A stretch of 64,000 nucleotides of DNA from DASSSQ01 sp963839285 (lineage in GTDB: Bacteria > Actinomycetota > Thermoleophilia > Gaiellales > Gaiellaceae), in assembly GCA_963839285.1 (NCBI GenBank), contig CAWIUN010000003.1:40304-104303 (forward strand), read 5' to 3'. A model generated the notes under the pieces. The model was not told the DNA's origin. It worked only from the letters and a program-made list of their open reading frames with translations, and made no database searches. Below, piece after piece: positions 44,531 through 55,188 of this stretch (within the stretch, counting starts at the first letter, position 1; each line of letters opens with the position of its first letter). The position numbers were made by a program, and so were the translations under genes.

Positions 44531-45759
44531 TCGACCACCCCGCAGACCCGGGTCGCCGCCAGCGCGTAGACCTGCGCCGTCTTGACCAGCCCGTCGATCT
44601 CGAGGTTCTCGCCGTCGGTCGTGTCGAGCAGCCCGCTCGAGGTGCCGTAGTTGACCGTCTCGATCCCGTAGCGGGTCAGCGCGCTCGCGTCGGAGAACCA
44701 GCGGGTCGTGTCCCGCTCCGGCCGCGCGCCGAAGACCTGCTCGTGCGAGGCGTCGATCGCCTCGATCAGCGGGTGGTCCTCCGCGATCTCGGCGCCCGGC
44801 GCGGTCACGTAGACCTCGCCCTCGACGCCGTAGCCGGGGAACCGCTCCGCGAGCCCGCGCACCATCTCCAGCACCTGCCGCCGCGCCTCGGCCATCGGCT
44901 TTCGCGGCGGCACGCGCACGTCGAGGAAGAGGTCGGTGCGGTGCGGCGTCCGCGAGACGCGCCAGCCGAAGCCGCCCTGCAGCGCGCCGACGTTGACGAT
45001 CGCCTTCGCGCCGCGGTAGGAGTTCGCCGGGTCGTCCTCCCAGACGGGGATCCACTCGAGCACCGCGTCGAGCACCTCGCGCATGCGCAGGATCGAGTTC
45101 TCGCCGCGCTTGCCCTCGCTGAAGGCGGTGTGGATGAAGTTGCCCTGCACCGAGATCCGCAGCCAGAGCGAGCCGAAGTGGCCGAGCACGACCTTGCCCT
45201 CGGTCGGCTCGCCGAGGATGCACATGTCGGCGACGCCGCCGTGCGAGACGAGGTAGCGCGAGCCGGCCGCGTAGCCGCGGTACTGCGCGCCCTGCTCGGC
45301 GCCCTGCTGCGTCTTCTCGATCTCGCCGCAGACGGCCGCGACGAGCACGTCGCCGCGCAGGCGGACGCCCGCGTCCCGGAGGGCGCGCACCGCCTCGACG
45401 TAGCAGGCGAGCGCGCCCTTCATGTTCGAGATCCCGAGCCCGTAGAGGCGCCCGTCCTTGACGAACGGCTGCGGCTGGAACCCGCGCACGTGCGCGAGCC
45501 ACGGCTCCCGGCCGGAGTACGAGGTGTCCATGTGCCCGTTGAACATCAGGCTCGGGCCGCCGCCGGCGCCCTCGAGCGTCCCGAGCACGTTCGCGCGGCC
45601 GTCCTCGACCTGCTGCCACTGCACCTTCAGGCCGAGCGAGGCGAAGGTGTCGCGCATCAGCTCGGCCAGCGCCTGCTCGTCGCCGGTGAAGCTCGGCGTC
45701 GCGATCAGCCGGCTCGCGGTGTCGACGAGCCGGTCGCGGTCGATCGTCAGCTCGGCCAC
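44527..45759 (-). CDS. M20-family metallohydrolase (ArgE/DapE-like)
   Basis: This is a 410-aa zinc hydrolase. The first metal motif is LMFNGHMDTS. The second block reads LYGLGISNMKGALA, with Asn where the bridging Asp is normally found (GxSDMKG). The Glu pair occurs in VCGEIEKTQQG, and GEPTEGKVVLGHFGSLWL and GNFIHTAF follow, marking the dimerisation domain. The GTG start at 45759 is 6 bases after the LLM stop. Such enzymes cleave N-acyl or N-carbamoyl groups. The Asn replacement may alter metal binding or activity. The frame is intact. Confidence 0.86.
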   Translation of the reverse strand: MAELTIDRDRLVDTASRLIATPSFTGDEQALAELMRDTFASLGLKVQWQQVEDGRANVLGTLEGAGGGPSLMFNGHMDTSYSGREPWLAHVRGFQPQPFVKDGRLYGLGISNMKGALACYVEAVRALRDAGVRLRGDVLVAAVCGEIEKTQQGAEQGAQYRGYAAGSRYLVSHGGVADMCILGEPTEGKVVLGHFGSLWLRISVQGNFIHTAFSEGKRGENSILRMREVLDAVLEWIPVWEDDPANSYRGAKAIVNVGALQGGFGWRVSRTPHRTDLFLDVRVPPRKPMAEARRQVLEMVRGLAERFPGYGVEGEVYVTAPGAEIAEDHPLIEAIDASHEQVFGARPERDTTRWFSDASALTRYGIETVNYGTSSGLLDTTDGENLEIDGLVKTAQVYALAATRVCGVVE

Positions 45760-45765
45760 GCCGGG

Positions 45766-46845
45766 TCAGCCCCGCACGTGCGGCAGGACGTGCTCGCAGA
45801 AGGCGCGGATCTGCCCGTGGCGGTCGTCGCCCCAGAGCTCGAGCATCACGTGCGTGCAGCCGGCGTCGCGGTACTCCTGCATCGCCGCGACGCAGTCCTC
45901 GGGCGTGCCCGCGATCGGCTTGCAGCGGTCGAGCAGCGAGTCGGTCACCTTCTCCTTCGCGGCCAGGCGCCCGCCCTGCTCCATCGCCTCGGCGACCGGC
46001 TGCAGCTCCTCCATCTCGATCTCCGCCAGCTCGAGCAGCGTGTCCGCCGAGCCGCGGATGTTCTGGAACTTGTTCGCCAGGTACATGCCGGCGATCTCGC
46101 GGGCGCCGTCGCGCCCCCGGTCGCGGTCGGTCGGGTGGATCGAGGCGACGATCGTGCAGCCGAGGTCGACGTCGTCGGGGTCGCGGCCGGCCTTGGCGGC
46201 GCCCGTCTCGATGTTCTCGCGCGTCCAGCGGACGAAGGCGGGCGTCGTGATCGACGGGGTCAGGAGGCCGTCGCCGATCTCGCCGCCGAGCTGCTGCATC
46301 AGCGGCGCCGTGCCGGCGACGTAGACCGGCACCTGGTCGCGCGGCGCGTGCGCCTCGTCCGCGAGGGCGGGGATGTCGGCGCTGTAGACCTTGCCGTCGT
46401 AGTCGAAGCGGCCGCCGCCGAGGATCCCGCGCACGATCTCGACCGAGTCGCGCATGTGCGCGAGCGGCTTCGTCACCTTCGGCGGCCCGCCCTGCTTGGT
46501 GTTGTTGAGGAAGATCTTCGAGGTGCCGAAGCCGACGACGAAGCGGCCCGGCCCGGCCGCCTCCTGGACGACCCGCGCGTCCATCGCCGCCTGCACCGGA
46601 TGCCGCGTGTAGGGCGAGATGATCCCCCAGCCGACCGTCAGCCGCTCGGTCGCACGGGCCATCAGCGCCGAGACGACCGTCGAGGAGCGCGCCTCCATCT
46701 GGTGCTTGCGCCACCACGGGTAGGCCTCGGCCAGCCAGACCGTGTCGATGCCGGCCTCGTCCATCACCCGCGCGGTCGCGAGCATCTCCTCGAGCGGCTC
46801 CATCGTCAGCTGCATGACGCCGACGCGGAACGGAGGCGCGGCCAT
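45766..46845 (-). CDS. LLM-class flavin-dependent oxidoreductase
   Basis: This is a 359-aa luciferase-like (TIM-barrel) protein, using FMN or F420. It contains VGVMQLTMEPLEEMLATARVMDEAG, typical of the N-terminus (residues 9 onward), DTVWLAEAY, ERLTVGWGIISPYTRHP, GRFVVGFGTSKIFLN and PVYVAGTAPLMQQLGGEIGDG. The substrate class is open; F420-using relatives are common in actinobacteria. It sits 3 bases after the CoxG stop and 6 bases before the M20 start, within the molybdenum hydroxylase operon, so it probably acts on the hydroxylated product or on the same compound. The frame is intact. Confidence 0.88.
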   Translation of the reverse strand: MAAPPFRVGVMQLTMEPLEEMLATARVMDEAGIDTVWLAEAYPWWRKHQMEARSSTVVSALMARATERLTVGWGIISPYTRHPVQAAMDARVVQEAAGPGRFVVGFGTSKIFLNNTKQGGPPKVTKPLAHMRDSVEIVRGILGGGRFDYDGKVYSADIPALADEAHAPRDQVPVYVAGTAPLMQQLGGEIGDGLLTPSITTPAFVRWTRENIETGAAKAGRDPDDVDLGCTIVASIHPTDRDRGRDGAREIAGMYLANKFQNIRGSADTLLELAEIEMEELQPVAEAMEQGGRLAAKEKVTDSLLDRCKPIAGTPEDCVAAMQEYRDAGCTHVMLELWGDDRHGQIRAFCEHVLPHVRG

Positions 46846-46848
46846 CCG

Positions 46849-47388
46849 CTAGTCCTCGGTCGACTGCGTCGGCCCGGACGGGTCGCCGGAGTAGGCCTCG
46901 GGGCTGCCGGGGCTGATGCCCGACTGCGCGCCCTCCGCCGGGTCGACCGCCGCCGCGTTCACCTGCTTCTCGAGCGCGGTCAGGACGTTGCCGACCTGCT
47001 GGTTGACGATCGGCTGCAGGACGCGCTGCCCCATCGAGCCGACCGGGCCCGCGATCGAGACGTCCGCGGCCCACTTCATCAGCGTGCCGTCGCCCTGCTC
47101 GGAGAGCGCGAACTCGGTCTGCATGCTCAGGATCGCGCCGACGCCGTTGCCCTTCGCGTGCAGGCTCGCGTACTCGATCGGCCGCTCCTCGGTCTTCTCG
47201 AAGGCGATCGACATCGCCAGGCCGCCGAGCCCGAGCGGGATCTTCACCTTCGCGCTCCAGTGCCGGTCGTCGGCGATCTCGAACGACTGCACGCCCGGCA
47301 TCAGCTCGGCCATCCGCTCGGGGCTGTTGAGCACGTCCCAGACGACCTGCCGCGGCGCGGTGAACGCGCGCTCGCCCTCGACCTTCAT
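46849..47388 (-). CDS. coxG: CoxG-like SRPBCC protein (molybdenum hydroxylase accessory)
   Basis: This is a 179-aa SRPBCC-fold protein. Its core (VWDVLNSPERMAELMPGVQSF, KVKIPLGLGGLAMSI, AGPVGSMGQRVLQPIVNQQV) matches CoxG, the carbon monoxide dehydrogenase subunit G family, which is thought to help membrane attachment or maturation of the hydroxylase. After the domain there is a loose Ser/Pro/Gly-rich tail of about 30 residues. The ATG at 47388 overlaps the stop of the large subunit (ATGA). The frame is intact. Confidence 0.87.
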   Translation of the reverse strand: MKVEGERAFTAPRQVVWDVLNSPERMAELMPGVQSFEIADDRHWSAKVKIPLGLGGLAMSIAFEKTEERPIEYASLHAKGNGVGAILSMQTEFALSEQGDGTLMKWAADVSIAGPVGSMGQRVLQPIVNQQVGNVLTALEKQVNAAAVDPAEGAQSGISPGSPEAYSGDPSGPTQSTED

Positions 47389-49878
47389 GCCTCGCGCACC
47401 TCCACTCGCGACTTCGACGCCTGCGGCTCGCTCAGGAGCTCCCAGACCCGGTGATAGGGGTTGCAGCTGTCGTAGACGACCGGCGCGCCCGCGCCGCGGA
47501 GCGCGTCCTGGATCGCGGCGCAGACCGCGTGGATCGCGGCGCCGCCGCCCTCGCCCATCCCCTTCGTGCCGAGGTCGGAGAACGGCGACGGCGACTCGAG
47601 GAAGCCCGTCTTCAGCGGCGGCACGTCGAGGGCGTGCGGCACGTGGTAGTCGTAGAAGTTCGGCGTCAGCAGGTTGCCGTCCTCGTCGTAGGTGAACGTC
47701 TCGTGCGTCGCCGCGCCGATCCCGTGCGCGGTCGCGCCCATCACCTGGCCCTCGACGATCTGCGGGTGGATGCGGGTGCCGCAGTCGTCGATCGCCGCGT
47801 AGTCGACGATCTCGTAGACGCCGGTCTCCGGGTCGACCTCGATCACGGCGACGTGCACCTGGGCCGCGTAGGTCAGCGTCAGGTTCCCGTACTTGCGCTC
47901 GACGTCCGGCACCTCGAACGGCGGCACGTAGACGAAGCGGCTGTTCAGCGTGATCTCGCGCGCCTCCAGCGGCAGGACGGCGTTGTTCGCGTTCACGATC
48001 GCGCCGCAGGCCATGAACGGCAGCGCCGCCTCCGGGTCGTCGGCCCGCTTGGCGAAGCCTCCCTCGAGCACGATCTCGTCGGGCGAGTCGGCGCCGAGCA
48101 CGCCCGCGGCCAGCTTCCTGATGTCGGCGGCGAGCCGGTCGGCGGCGCCCTTGACCGCGCCGAGCCCGGTGACCGCGAACTGGCTCGCGTAGGTGCCCGA
48201 GAAGCCGGCGTGGGAGTTCCAGTAGTCGTCGTGGCCGGCGCGGACGTTGACGTCGTCGGGCGAGAGGCCGAGGATGTCCGCCACGACCATCGCCGCCGTC
48301 GTCTCGTGGCCCTGCCCCTGCGGCGTCGTCCCGAGCGTGACCACGACCTCGCCGAAGATGTCGAGCTTGACCGTCGCCACCTCGTTGTTGCCCGAGAACT
48401 GCAGCTCCGGGTTGACGAGGCGCGACTGCGCCGAAGTTGTTCGTGCCCGAGTCGAGCGTCGAGCCGATGCCGACGCCGAGCAGCTTCCCGCGCGACTCGG
48501 CGTCGCGGCGGCGCTCCTCGAGCGCGTCGTAGCCGACGAGATCGAGCGCCTGGTCGAGCATCGCCGCGTAGTCGCCCGAGTCGTAGACGCAGCCGTTCGG
48601 GGTCGTGTACGGCATCTCCTCGGCGCGCACGTAGTTGCGCTTGCGGAGCTCGACCGGGTCGATCCCGAGCTCGTGGCCGACGATGTCGATCACGCGCTCG
48701 GTGAACCAGAGGTGCTGCATCCGCGAGTAGCCGCGGTTCGGCGAGCACGGCGCCTTGTTCGTCAGCACCTGCGTGAACTCGAGCCGCACGTTCCGCCAGC
48801 GGTACATGCCCGGCGTCACCTGCGCCCAGATGACGCCGCCGAGCGGCTCGTAGCGGAGGAAGGCGCCCGCGTCGTCGAGGGCCTTCGTGCGGAAGCCGAG
48901 CAGCGTCCCGTCGTTCTTGACGGCGACCTCGGTGTCGAGGAACCAGCGCTCGTTCCCGTGCGACATCGAGAGGTGGAACTCGGTCCGCCACTCGGTCCAG
49001 TTGACCGGGCGGTCGAGCTTGCGCGCCAGCAGGCACATCGCCACGAGCTGCGGGTGGGTCGTGATCTTGTTGCCGAAGCCGCCGCCGATGTCCTGGGTGA
49101 CGAAGCGCAGCTTGTCGAGGCCGCAGCGCATCGCCGGCCCCATCATGATCGCGGCGAAGCCGGGGAACTGGTTGTTGCAGTGGATCGTCCACTGGCCGGT
49201 GCCGCGGTTGAACTCGACGAGCGCGCCGTCGGTCTCGAGCGGCGTCGAGTTGAAGCGGTCGAAGTGCAGCTCCGAGATGTGGACGATCCGGTCGGCCTCG
49301 GCGACCGCGTCCTCCCAGCTGCCCCACTCGTAGACGCCCTCCCAGGCGAGGTTGCCGCCGGCCTCCTCGTGCAGCACCGGGGCGTCCTCGTCGCGGGCGC
49401 GGCGGGCGTCGACGACGACGCCGAGCGGCTCGTACTCGACCTCGACGAGCTCGGCGGCGTCGCGGGCGAGCTCGCGCGTCTCGGCGACGACGATCGCGAC
49501 CGGGTCGCCGACGAAGCGGGTCTTGCCGACGGCGAGCGCGTAGTCCTGGACGGCGGAGCCGGGCGGCGCCGCGATCTGGAAGAACGGGTCGGTCAGGAGC
49601 GCGACCTCGTCGCCGGTCAGCGTCCCGAAGACGCCCTGGATCTCGAGCGCCTTCGAGACGTCGATCGACGTGATCCGGGCGTGCGCGTAGGGCGAGCGGA
49701 CGTAGTGGGCGTAGCCCATGTCGTGCCGCTTGATGTCGTCGACGAAGACGCCCTGGCCCTGGACGAGCCGGCGGTCCTCCTTGCGCGGCACGTTCCGGCC
49801 GGCCCAGCGCTCGGGCTCGGCCGGCGCCTCGACCTCGGTGCGCTCGGGGGCCGCGGTCTCGGAGCGGGTCACGGTCAT
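47385..49878 (-). CDS. Molybdenum hydroxylase large subunit (XDH/CoxL family)
   Basis: This is a catalytic subunit of about 830 aa. The N-terminal domain begins VPRKEDRRLVQGQGVFVDD. Molybdopterin-binding segments include TQDIGGGFGNKITTHPQL, TPQGQGHETTAAMVVADI and the active-site Glu in GTKGMGEGGGAA. The loop that reads AYRCSFR in form I CO dehydrogenase and AYRGAGR in related enzymes is APCSPNRGYSRMQ here, so it is not a canonical CO dehydrogenase and its substrate is unknown. One extra base near 48430 breaks the frame in the middle. It overlaps the iron-sulfur gene (ATGA) upstream and CoxG downstream. It most likely hydroxylates an N-heterocycle or aldehyde. Confidence 0.87.
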
Positions 49879-50357
49879 CCGGCAGCCGCCTTGACGGCGT
49901 CGATGATGTTCCAGTAGCCGGTGCAGCGGCAGATGTTGCCCTGCAGCCCCTTGCGGATCTCGTCCTCGATCGGGCTCGGGTTCGCCTCGAGCAGCGCGGT
50001 CGCGCTCATCAGCATCCCCGGCGTGCAGTAGCCGCACTGGAGCGCGTGGTGGTCCGAGAACGACTGCTGCAGCGGCGTCAGCTCGTCGCCGTCGCCGGCG
50101 AGGCCCTCGACCGTGCGCACCGACGAGCCGTCGGCCTGGACGGCGAGCAGCATGCAGCTCTTCACGAGCACGCCGTCGTAGATGACGCTGCAGGCGCCGC
50201 AGTTGCCGGTGTCGCAGCCGACGTGGCTGCCCGTCAGGTCGAGGTCGTCGCGGAGGAAGTGGATCAGGAGCTTGCGCGGATCGACCTCGCGCTCGTAGAC
50301 CGTGCCGTTCACCTCGACGGAGATCCGCCGGCCCGCAGTCGCGGCGCTCGCCTCCAC
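49875..50357 (-). CDS. [2Fe-2S] small subunit of molybdenum hydroxylase
   Basis: This is a 160-aa iron-sulfur subunit. The N-terminal plant-ferredoxin-type cluster is bound by GSHVGCDTGNCGACSVIYDG and a later Cys in VKSCMLLA. The C-terminal cluster uses LQCGYCTPGML and GNICRCTGYW, the classic four-helix domain of CoxS/XdhC-type subunits. The GTG start shares one base with the medium-subunit stop (TAGTG) and the stop overlaps the large subunit (ATGA). It passes electrons from the molybdenum site to FAD. The frame is intact. Confidence 0.94.
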   Translation of the reverse strand: MEASAATAGRRISVEVNGTVYEREVDPRKLLIHFLRDDLDLTGSHVGCDTGNCGACSVIYDGVLVKSCMLLAVQADGSSVRTVEGLAGDGDELTPLQQSFSDHHALQCGYCTPGMLMSATALLEANPSPIEDEIRKGLQGNICRCTGYWNIIDAVKAAAG

Positions 50358-51166
50358 TAGCCCTCCCTCCGCTCGCTCGCCTGCGTGATCGCGCGCGCGG
50401 CCAGCACCTCGGCCAGGCGGCGCCGGTAGTCGCCCGACGCGTGCACGTCCGACGGCGGGTCGAGGTTCGCGTCGCGCACGGCCTGCGCGGCGGCCTCGGG
50501 GTCGGCCGAGCCGGGCCGGAGCACGACCGGCACCGCGTCGACGCAGCCGACCGCGATCCGCGGACCTGCCTCGAGCGAGGCGGCGACGTTGACGATGCAG
50601 GTGCCTTCCCGGCCGATCGTGACCGCCGCGAAGCCGTCGGCGCGGCCCGCGGGGACGACGATCCGGGTCAGGAGCTCGCCGGGCGCGACGGCGGTCATGT
50701 AGACGCCGAGGAAGAACTCCTCCGACGGCACCGTCCGCTCGCCGTCCGGGCCGACGATCGTGAACTCGGCGCCGAGCGCGGCGAAGAGCGGCGGCAGGTG
50801 GTTGGTCGGGTCGTTCGAGCAGACGTTGCCGCCGAGCGTGCCCCGGTTGCGCACCTGGACGTCGGCGATCGTGGCGCAGACCTCGGCGAGGATCGGGCGC
50901 GCCGCGGCGGCCTCGCTCGCGAGCAGCTCCGTGTAGGTCGTCATCGCGCCGAGCTCGAGCGCGCCGTCGCCGCGAACCGAGACGCCCTTGAGCGCCTCGA
51001 CCCGGTTCAGGTCGACGAGCGCGTCCGGCGAGGCCGCGCGCGCCTTCATCACGTTGATCAGCGTCTGCCCGCCCGCGAGCGCCCGCGACCCCTCGAGCTC
51101 GCCGAGGAGCGCGAGCGCGTCCTCGACGGTCTCCGGGCGGGCGTATCCGACCTCGCGCAAGAGCAT
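50357..51166 (-). CDS. FAD-binding medium subunit of molybdenum hydroxylase
   Basis: This is a 269-aa CoxM-type subunit. FAD is bound by LAGGQTLINVMKAR (normally AGGxSL) and by DVQVRNRGTLGGNVCSNDPTN, the TxGGN motif with the conserved second glycine-rich loop. The C-terminal CO-dehydrogenase flavoprotein domain follows. The ATG at 51166 is the first gene of the operon and lies 13 bases downstream of a TTATAA box. It completes the three-subunit hydroxylase (order medium, small, large). The frame is intact. Confidence 0.92.
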   Translation of the reverse strand: MLLREVGYARPETVEDALALLGELEGSRALAGGQTLINVMKARAASPDALVDLNRVEALKGVSVRGDGALELGAMTTYTELLASEAAAARPILAEVCATIADVQVRNRGTLGGNVCSNDPTNHLPPLFAALGAEFTIVGPDGERTVPSEEFFLGVYMTAVAPGELLTRIVVPAGRADGFAAVTIGREGTCIVNVAASLEAGPRIAVGCVDAVPVVLRPGSADPEAAAQAVRDANLDPPSDVHASGDYRRRLAEVLAARAITQASERREG

Positions 51167-51231
51167 CGTGAGGTCGTCTTATAAAATGTCGGACCTGTCC
51201 GGCGCAACTACGTACCGTTTGTCTCGCGCTC
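51167..51231 (-). promoter_or_regulatory. Promoter of the molybdenum hydroxylase operon
   Basis: On the minus strand, TTGCGC (plus coordinates 51202-51207), a 17-base spacer and TTATAA (51179-51184) form a promoter 12 bases before the ATG. In the spacer lies a dyad, GTCGGAC/GTCCGGC (51188-51203, one mismatch), a probable operator position. The TTATAA box stands out in this GC-rich region. Confidence 0.55.
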
Positions 51232-51950
<719 letters not shown>

Positions 51951-51954
<4 letters not shown>

Positions 51955-52736
51955 TTCGTCGCCGCCGCCTTCGTCCCGAGGTAGGCCTCGACGACGCGCG
52001 CGTCGGTCGCGACCGCGTGGAACGAGCCCTCCGCGATCTTCTCGCCGTGGTCGAGCGCGACGACGCGGTCGGAGATGCCCTCGACCACGTGCATGTCGTG
52101 CTCGATCACGAGGATCGTGTAGCCGCCCTCGTCGCGGAGCTTGCCGATCAGCTCCGCGATCTCGTGCGTCTCGACCGGGTTCATCCCCGCGGCCGGCTCG
52201 TCGAGCAGCAGCAGCCGCGGCTTCGTCGCGGTCGCGCGCGCGATCTCGAGCCGGCGCCGGTTGGCGTAGGAGAGGCTGTAGGCGGGCTGGTCCCAGCGGT
52301 AGCCCATCAGGCGGTCGCCGAAGAACGAGAGCCGCTCCTCGGCGAGCCGCTCGATCTCGCGCTCCTCGCGCCGCATCCCCGGCGTCCGCAGCATCGAGCG
52401 GAAGACGCCGGCGCGGGTGTGCGCGTAGGCCGCCGCCATCACGTTCTCCTTCACCGACATGTTCAGGAAGAGCCGCAGCGACTGGAACGTGCGGGAGATC
52501 CCGCGGCCGGCGATCCGGTGCGGCTGCAGACCGACGATCGACTCGCCGTCGAGCAGGATCTCGCCCTCGTCGGGCCGGTAGATGCCGGTGATCAGGTTGA
52601 AGAGCGTCGTCTTGCCGGCGCCGTTCGGGCCGATCACGCTGACGACCTCGCCCTCGCCCACCTCGAGGTCGAGCGCCCGGACGACCTGGAGGCCGCCGAA
52701 CGCGAGCGAGACCCCCCGCAGCTCGAGCAGGCTCAT
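51951..52736 (-). CDS. livG: Branched-chain-type ABC ATPase LivG (second system)
   Basis: This is a 261-aa ATPase with Walker A GPNGAGKTTLFNLITG, the LivG-specific RGISRTFQSLRLFLNMSVKEN, a degenerate signature YSLSYANRRRLEIARA, Walker B LLLLDEPAAGMNP and the switch VIEHDMHVVEGISDRVVALD. The ATG overlaps the LivM stop (ATGA). The degenerate signature is common in LivG and does not imply loss of function. The frame is intact. Confidence 0.92.
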
Positions 52737-54203
52737 ACGATCTCCACCCGCCGCTCGCCGAGGAGGCCGTTCGGGCGCAGGATCATCAGCGCGATCAGGA
52801 CGAGCCCGAGCACGATGTAGCGGGCCGGCTCCGGCTTCGAGAGCATCACGTTCTCCCAGACGAACGCGGCGAGGTAGAGCGTCGGCGGCAGCAGCGCCAG
52901 GCGGGCCCAGCCGTGCACGAGCGTCAGCACGAGCGCGGCGCCGATCAGGCCGACGTAGGTGACCGGCGCGACCCAGGCGGCCGGATGCGCGGGGACGACG
53001 ACCCAGTGGGCGACGGCGCCGGCCAGCCCGCCCCGCCCGGTCCCCGCGGTCCAGGACGAGTCGACCGCGCCGGCGACGGCGTGCGCGACGAAGCCGAGCG
53101 CGACCGTCGCGCCCGCGACGATCCCGAGCCGGCGCGAGAAGCGGAAGGCGAGCAGCGTGCCGCCGACGAGCGCCAGGTAGAAGACCCAGCGGGACTTGTC
53201 CGGCTCGCGCAGGAGCTCGAGCAGCGGGCCGACGATCACGGCCCCGAGCACGACGCCCGCGCTGGCTGCCGGCGCCGCCGAGGATCACCATCGTGTAGAC
53301 GACGATCAGGAGCACGAAGTAGAAGGTCTGCGGGAAGACGCTGCCGTTCAGCGCCGCGAAGAGCGAGCCGGTGAAGGCGGCGACGGCGGCGCCGAACGCG
53401 AAGCTGAGCAGCTTCAGCCAGTTGACGGGCATGCCCATCGCCTCGGCGGCGAGCGGGTCCTCGCGGAGCGAGCGCCAGGCGCGACCGGTGCGCGAGCGGT
53501 CGACCAGCCGCAGCGCGACGTAGACGAGCACGAAGAAGGCGAGCGCGACGTAGAGGTACTGGGCGGCGAAGAGCCCCTCGTGCTGGACGGCGAGCTCGCG
53601 GCCGAAGAGGTGGAACGGGTCGACGTCGAGGATCCCGTTCGGGCCGCCGGTCAGGTCGTGCCCGTAGACGTTGTCGCCGTTGACCATCAGCGTCTGGAAG
53701 AGCTGCAGGAAGAAGAGCGTCACGATCGCGAGGTAGTCGCCGGCGAGCCGTCGCGACGGCAGCCCGAGCAGCAGGCCGACGATCGCGCCGATCACGACCA
53801 CGGTCGGCACGGAGACGAGCGTCGGCAGGTGGATCCCGAACTTGTCCGAGTCGAGGATCGCGTAGGCGTAGGCGCCGATCCCGTAGAAGGCGACGTAGCC
53901 CAGGTCGAGCAGCCCGCCCCAGCCGACGACGACGTTCAGCCCGAGCGCGAGGATCATGTAGAGCACGGTGTCGAAGGCGACCCGGCGCACGTAGCCGCTC
54001 GACTCGACCAGCGGCAGCAGCGAGAAGACGGCGACGAAGAGGATCAGCCAGGCCCACCAGGGCACGAGCCGCAGACGCGCCTCGACGACGCCGAGCGCCC
54101 GGCCGCGCGTCAGCCGGCGCTCGCCGTGCCGCGCGACCCACTCGTCGCGGCCGACCGCCGGGCCGACGCCCGGATCCGGGACTGGCGGCGTCGAGTCGCT
54201 CAC
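52733..54203 (-). CDS. livM: Branched-chain-type ABC permease LivM (second system, extended)
   Basis: This is a membrane protein of about 489 aa, longer than usual LivM proteins (about 320-420) because of an N-terminal soluble tail of about 45 residues and extra C-terminal membrane segments (VALGFVAHAVAGAV, LALLPPTLYLAAFVW). Typical LivM parts are GLNVVVGWGGLLDLGYVAFY, RTGRAWRSLREDPLAAEAMG and LGGAGSQAGVVLGAVIVGPLL (the last spans the break). One extra base near 53267 interrupts the frame. The GTG start lies one base after the LivH stop. It pairs with LivH to form the channel. Confidence 0.88.
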
Positions 54204-54204
54204 G

Positions 54205-55128
54205 TCAGACCTTCTTGATGTCCGGCCGGCCGAGCAGGCCCTGGGGCCGGAAGATCATGAAGCCGACGAGCAGCAGGAAGACGAACAGGTCCGACCACTT
54301 GGTCGAGACGTAGCCCTGCACGTAGGCCTCCGAGAAGCCGAGGATCAGCCCGCCCGCCATCGCGCCGGGGATCGAGCCGATGCCGCCGATCACGGCGGCC
54401 GTGAACCCCTTCAGGCCGGCGATGAAGCCGATCGAGACCTGGGTCGGGACGCGCAGCGCGAAGAGGACGCCGGCGGCGCCCGCGAGCGCGGAGCCGAGCA
54501 CGAAGGTGAAGACGATCACCCGGTCGATGTCGATCCCCATCATCGCCGCCGCCTCGCGGTCGAACGAGGTCGCCCGCATCGCCTTGCCGGTGCGGGTCTT
54601 GTTGACGAGGAACCAGAGCAGGACCATGAGGACGAGCGCCGAGACGATCGTGATGATCCGCAGGAGCGGCACGCGCACGTTGCCGACGTCGAAGCCCTTG
54701 AAGTAGAGGGCACCGCCGGAGAGCGCGAAGGTGTCGTAGTTGCGCGGCGCCGCCCCGAAGAGGAGCTGCATCGAGTTGGCGAGGAAGAACGAGACGCCGA
54801 GCGCGCTGATCAGCGGCGCGATCCGGGGCGCCTCGCGCAGCGGCCGGTAGGCGAACCGCTCGATCACGACCCCGAGCACGGCGCAGCCGCCCATCGCCGC
54901 GACCGTGACGAGGGCCAGCAGCGCCCAGACCGGGATGCTCGGGCTCGCCGAGCCGCCGAAGGCCTGCAGGACGCCGAAGCCGATGAACGACCCGACCATG
55001 AAGACGTCGCCGTGGGCGAAGTTGAGCAGCTTCAGGACGCCGTAGACGAGCGTGTACCCGAGCGCGATCAGCGCGTAGACGCTCCCGAGCGTCAGGGCGT
55101 CGACCGTGAGCTGGATGAAGGTGTCCAC
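54205..55128 (-). CDS. livH: Branched-chain-type ABC permease LivH (second system)
   Basis: This is a 307-aa membrane protein with the LivH start DALTLGSVYALIALGYTLVY, LLNFAHGDVFMVGSF, the ATPase-contact loop KTRTGKAMRATSFDREAAAMMG and GLKGFTAAVIGGIGSIPGAM. These are highly typical. The start is GTG at 55128. It follows the binding-protein gene after 60 bases that hold a strong hairpin. The frame is intact. Confidence 0.92.
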   Translation of the reverse strand: MDTFIQLTVDALTLGSVYALIALGYTLVYGVLKLLNFAHGDVFMVGSFIGFGVLQAFGGSASPSIPVWALLALVTVAAMGGCAVLGVVIERFAYRPLREAPRIAPLISALGVSFFLANSMQLLFGAAPRNYDTFALSGGALYFKGFDVGNVRVPLLRIITIVSALVLMVLLWFLVNKTRTGKAMRATSFDREAAAMMGIDIDRVIVFTFVLGSALAGAAGVLFALRVPTQVSIGFIAGLKGFTAAVIGGIGSIPGAMAGGLILGFSEAYVQGYVSTKWSDLFVFLLLVGFMIFRPQGLLGRPDIKKV

Positions 55129-55140
55129 GCGGGATGGGGG

Positions 55141-55175
55141 CCGCGGGCGGCCCGGCTGGGCCGGACCGCCCGCGG
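55141..55175 (-). terminator. Intercistronic hairpin between the binding protein and livH
   Basis: CCGCGGGCGG (55141-55150) pairs perfectly with CCGCCCGCGG (55166-55175), and within the 15-base interval CCGGC pairs with GCCGG. The composite stem lies 13 bases after the binding-protein stop and before livH. No U tract follows. Position and strength suggest partial termination or protection of the binding-protein mRNA, as with REP hairpins in other transporter operons. Confidence 0.6.
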
Positions 55176-55188
55176 TGAACCGGACGTG

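Noticed and set aside
47385..49878. Carbon monoxide dehydrogenase catalytic subunit
   Set aside because: The diagnostic AYRCSFR loop is absent, and the neighbouring catabolic hydrolases do not fit CO oxidation. I kept the broader molybdenum hydroxylase call.
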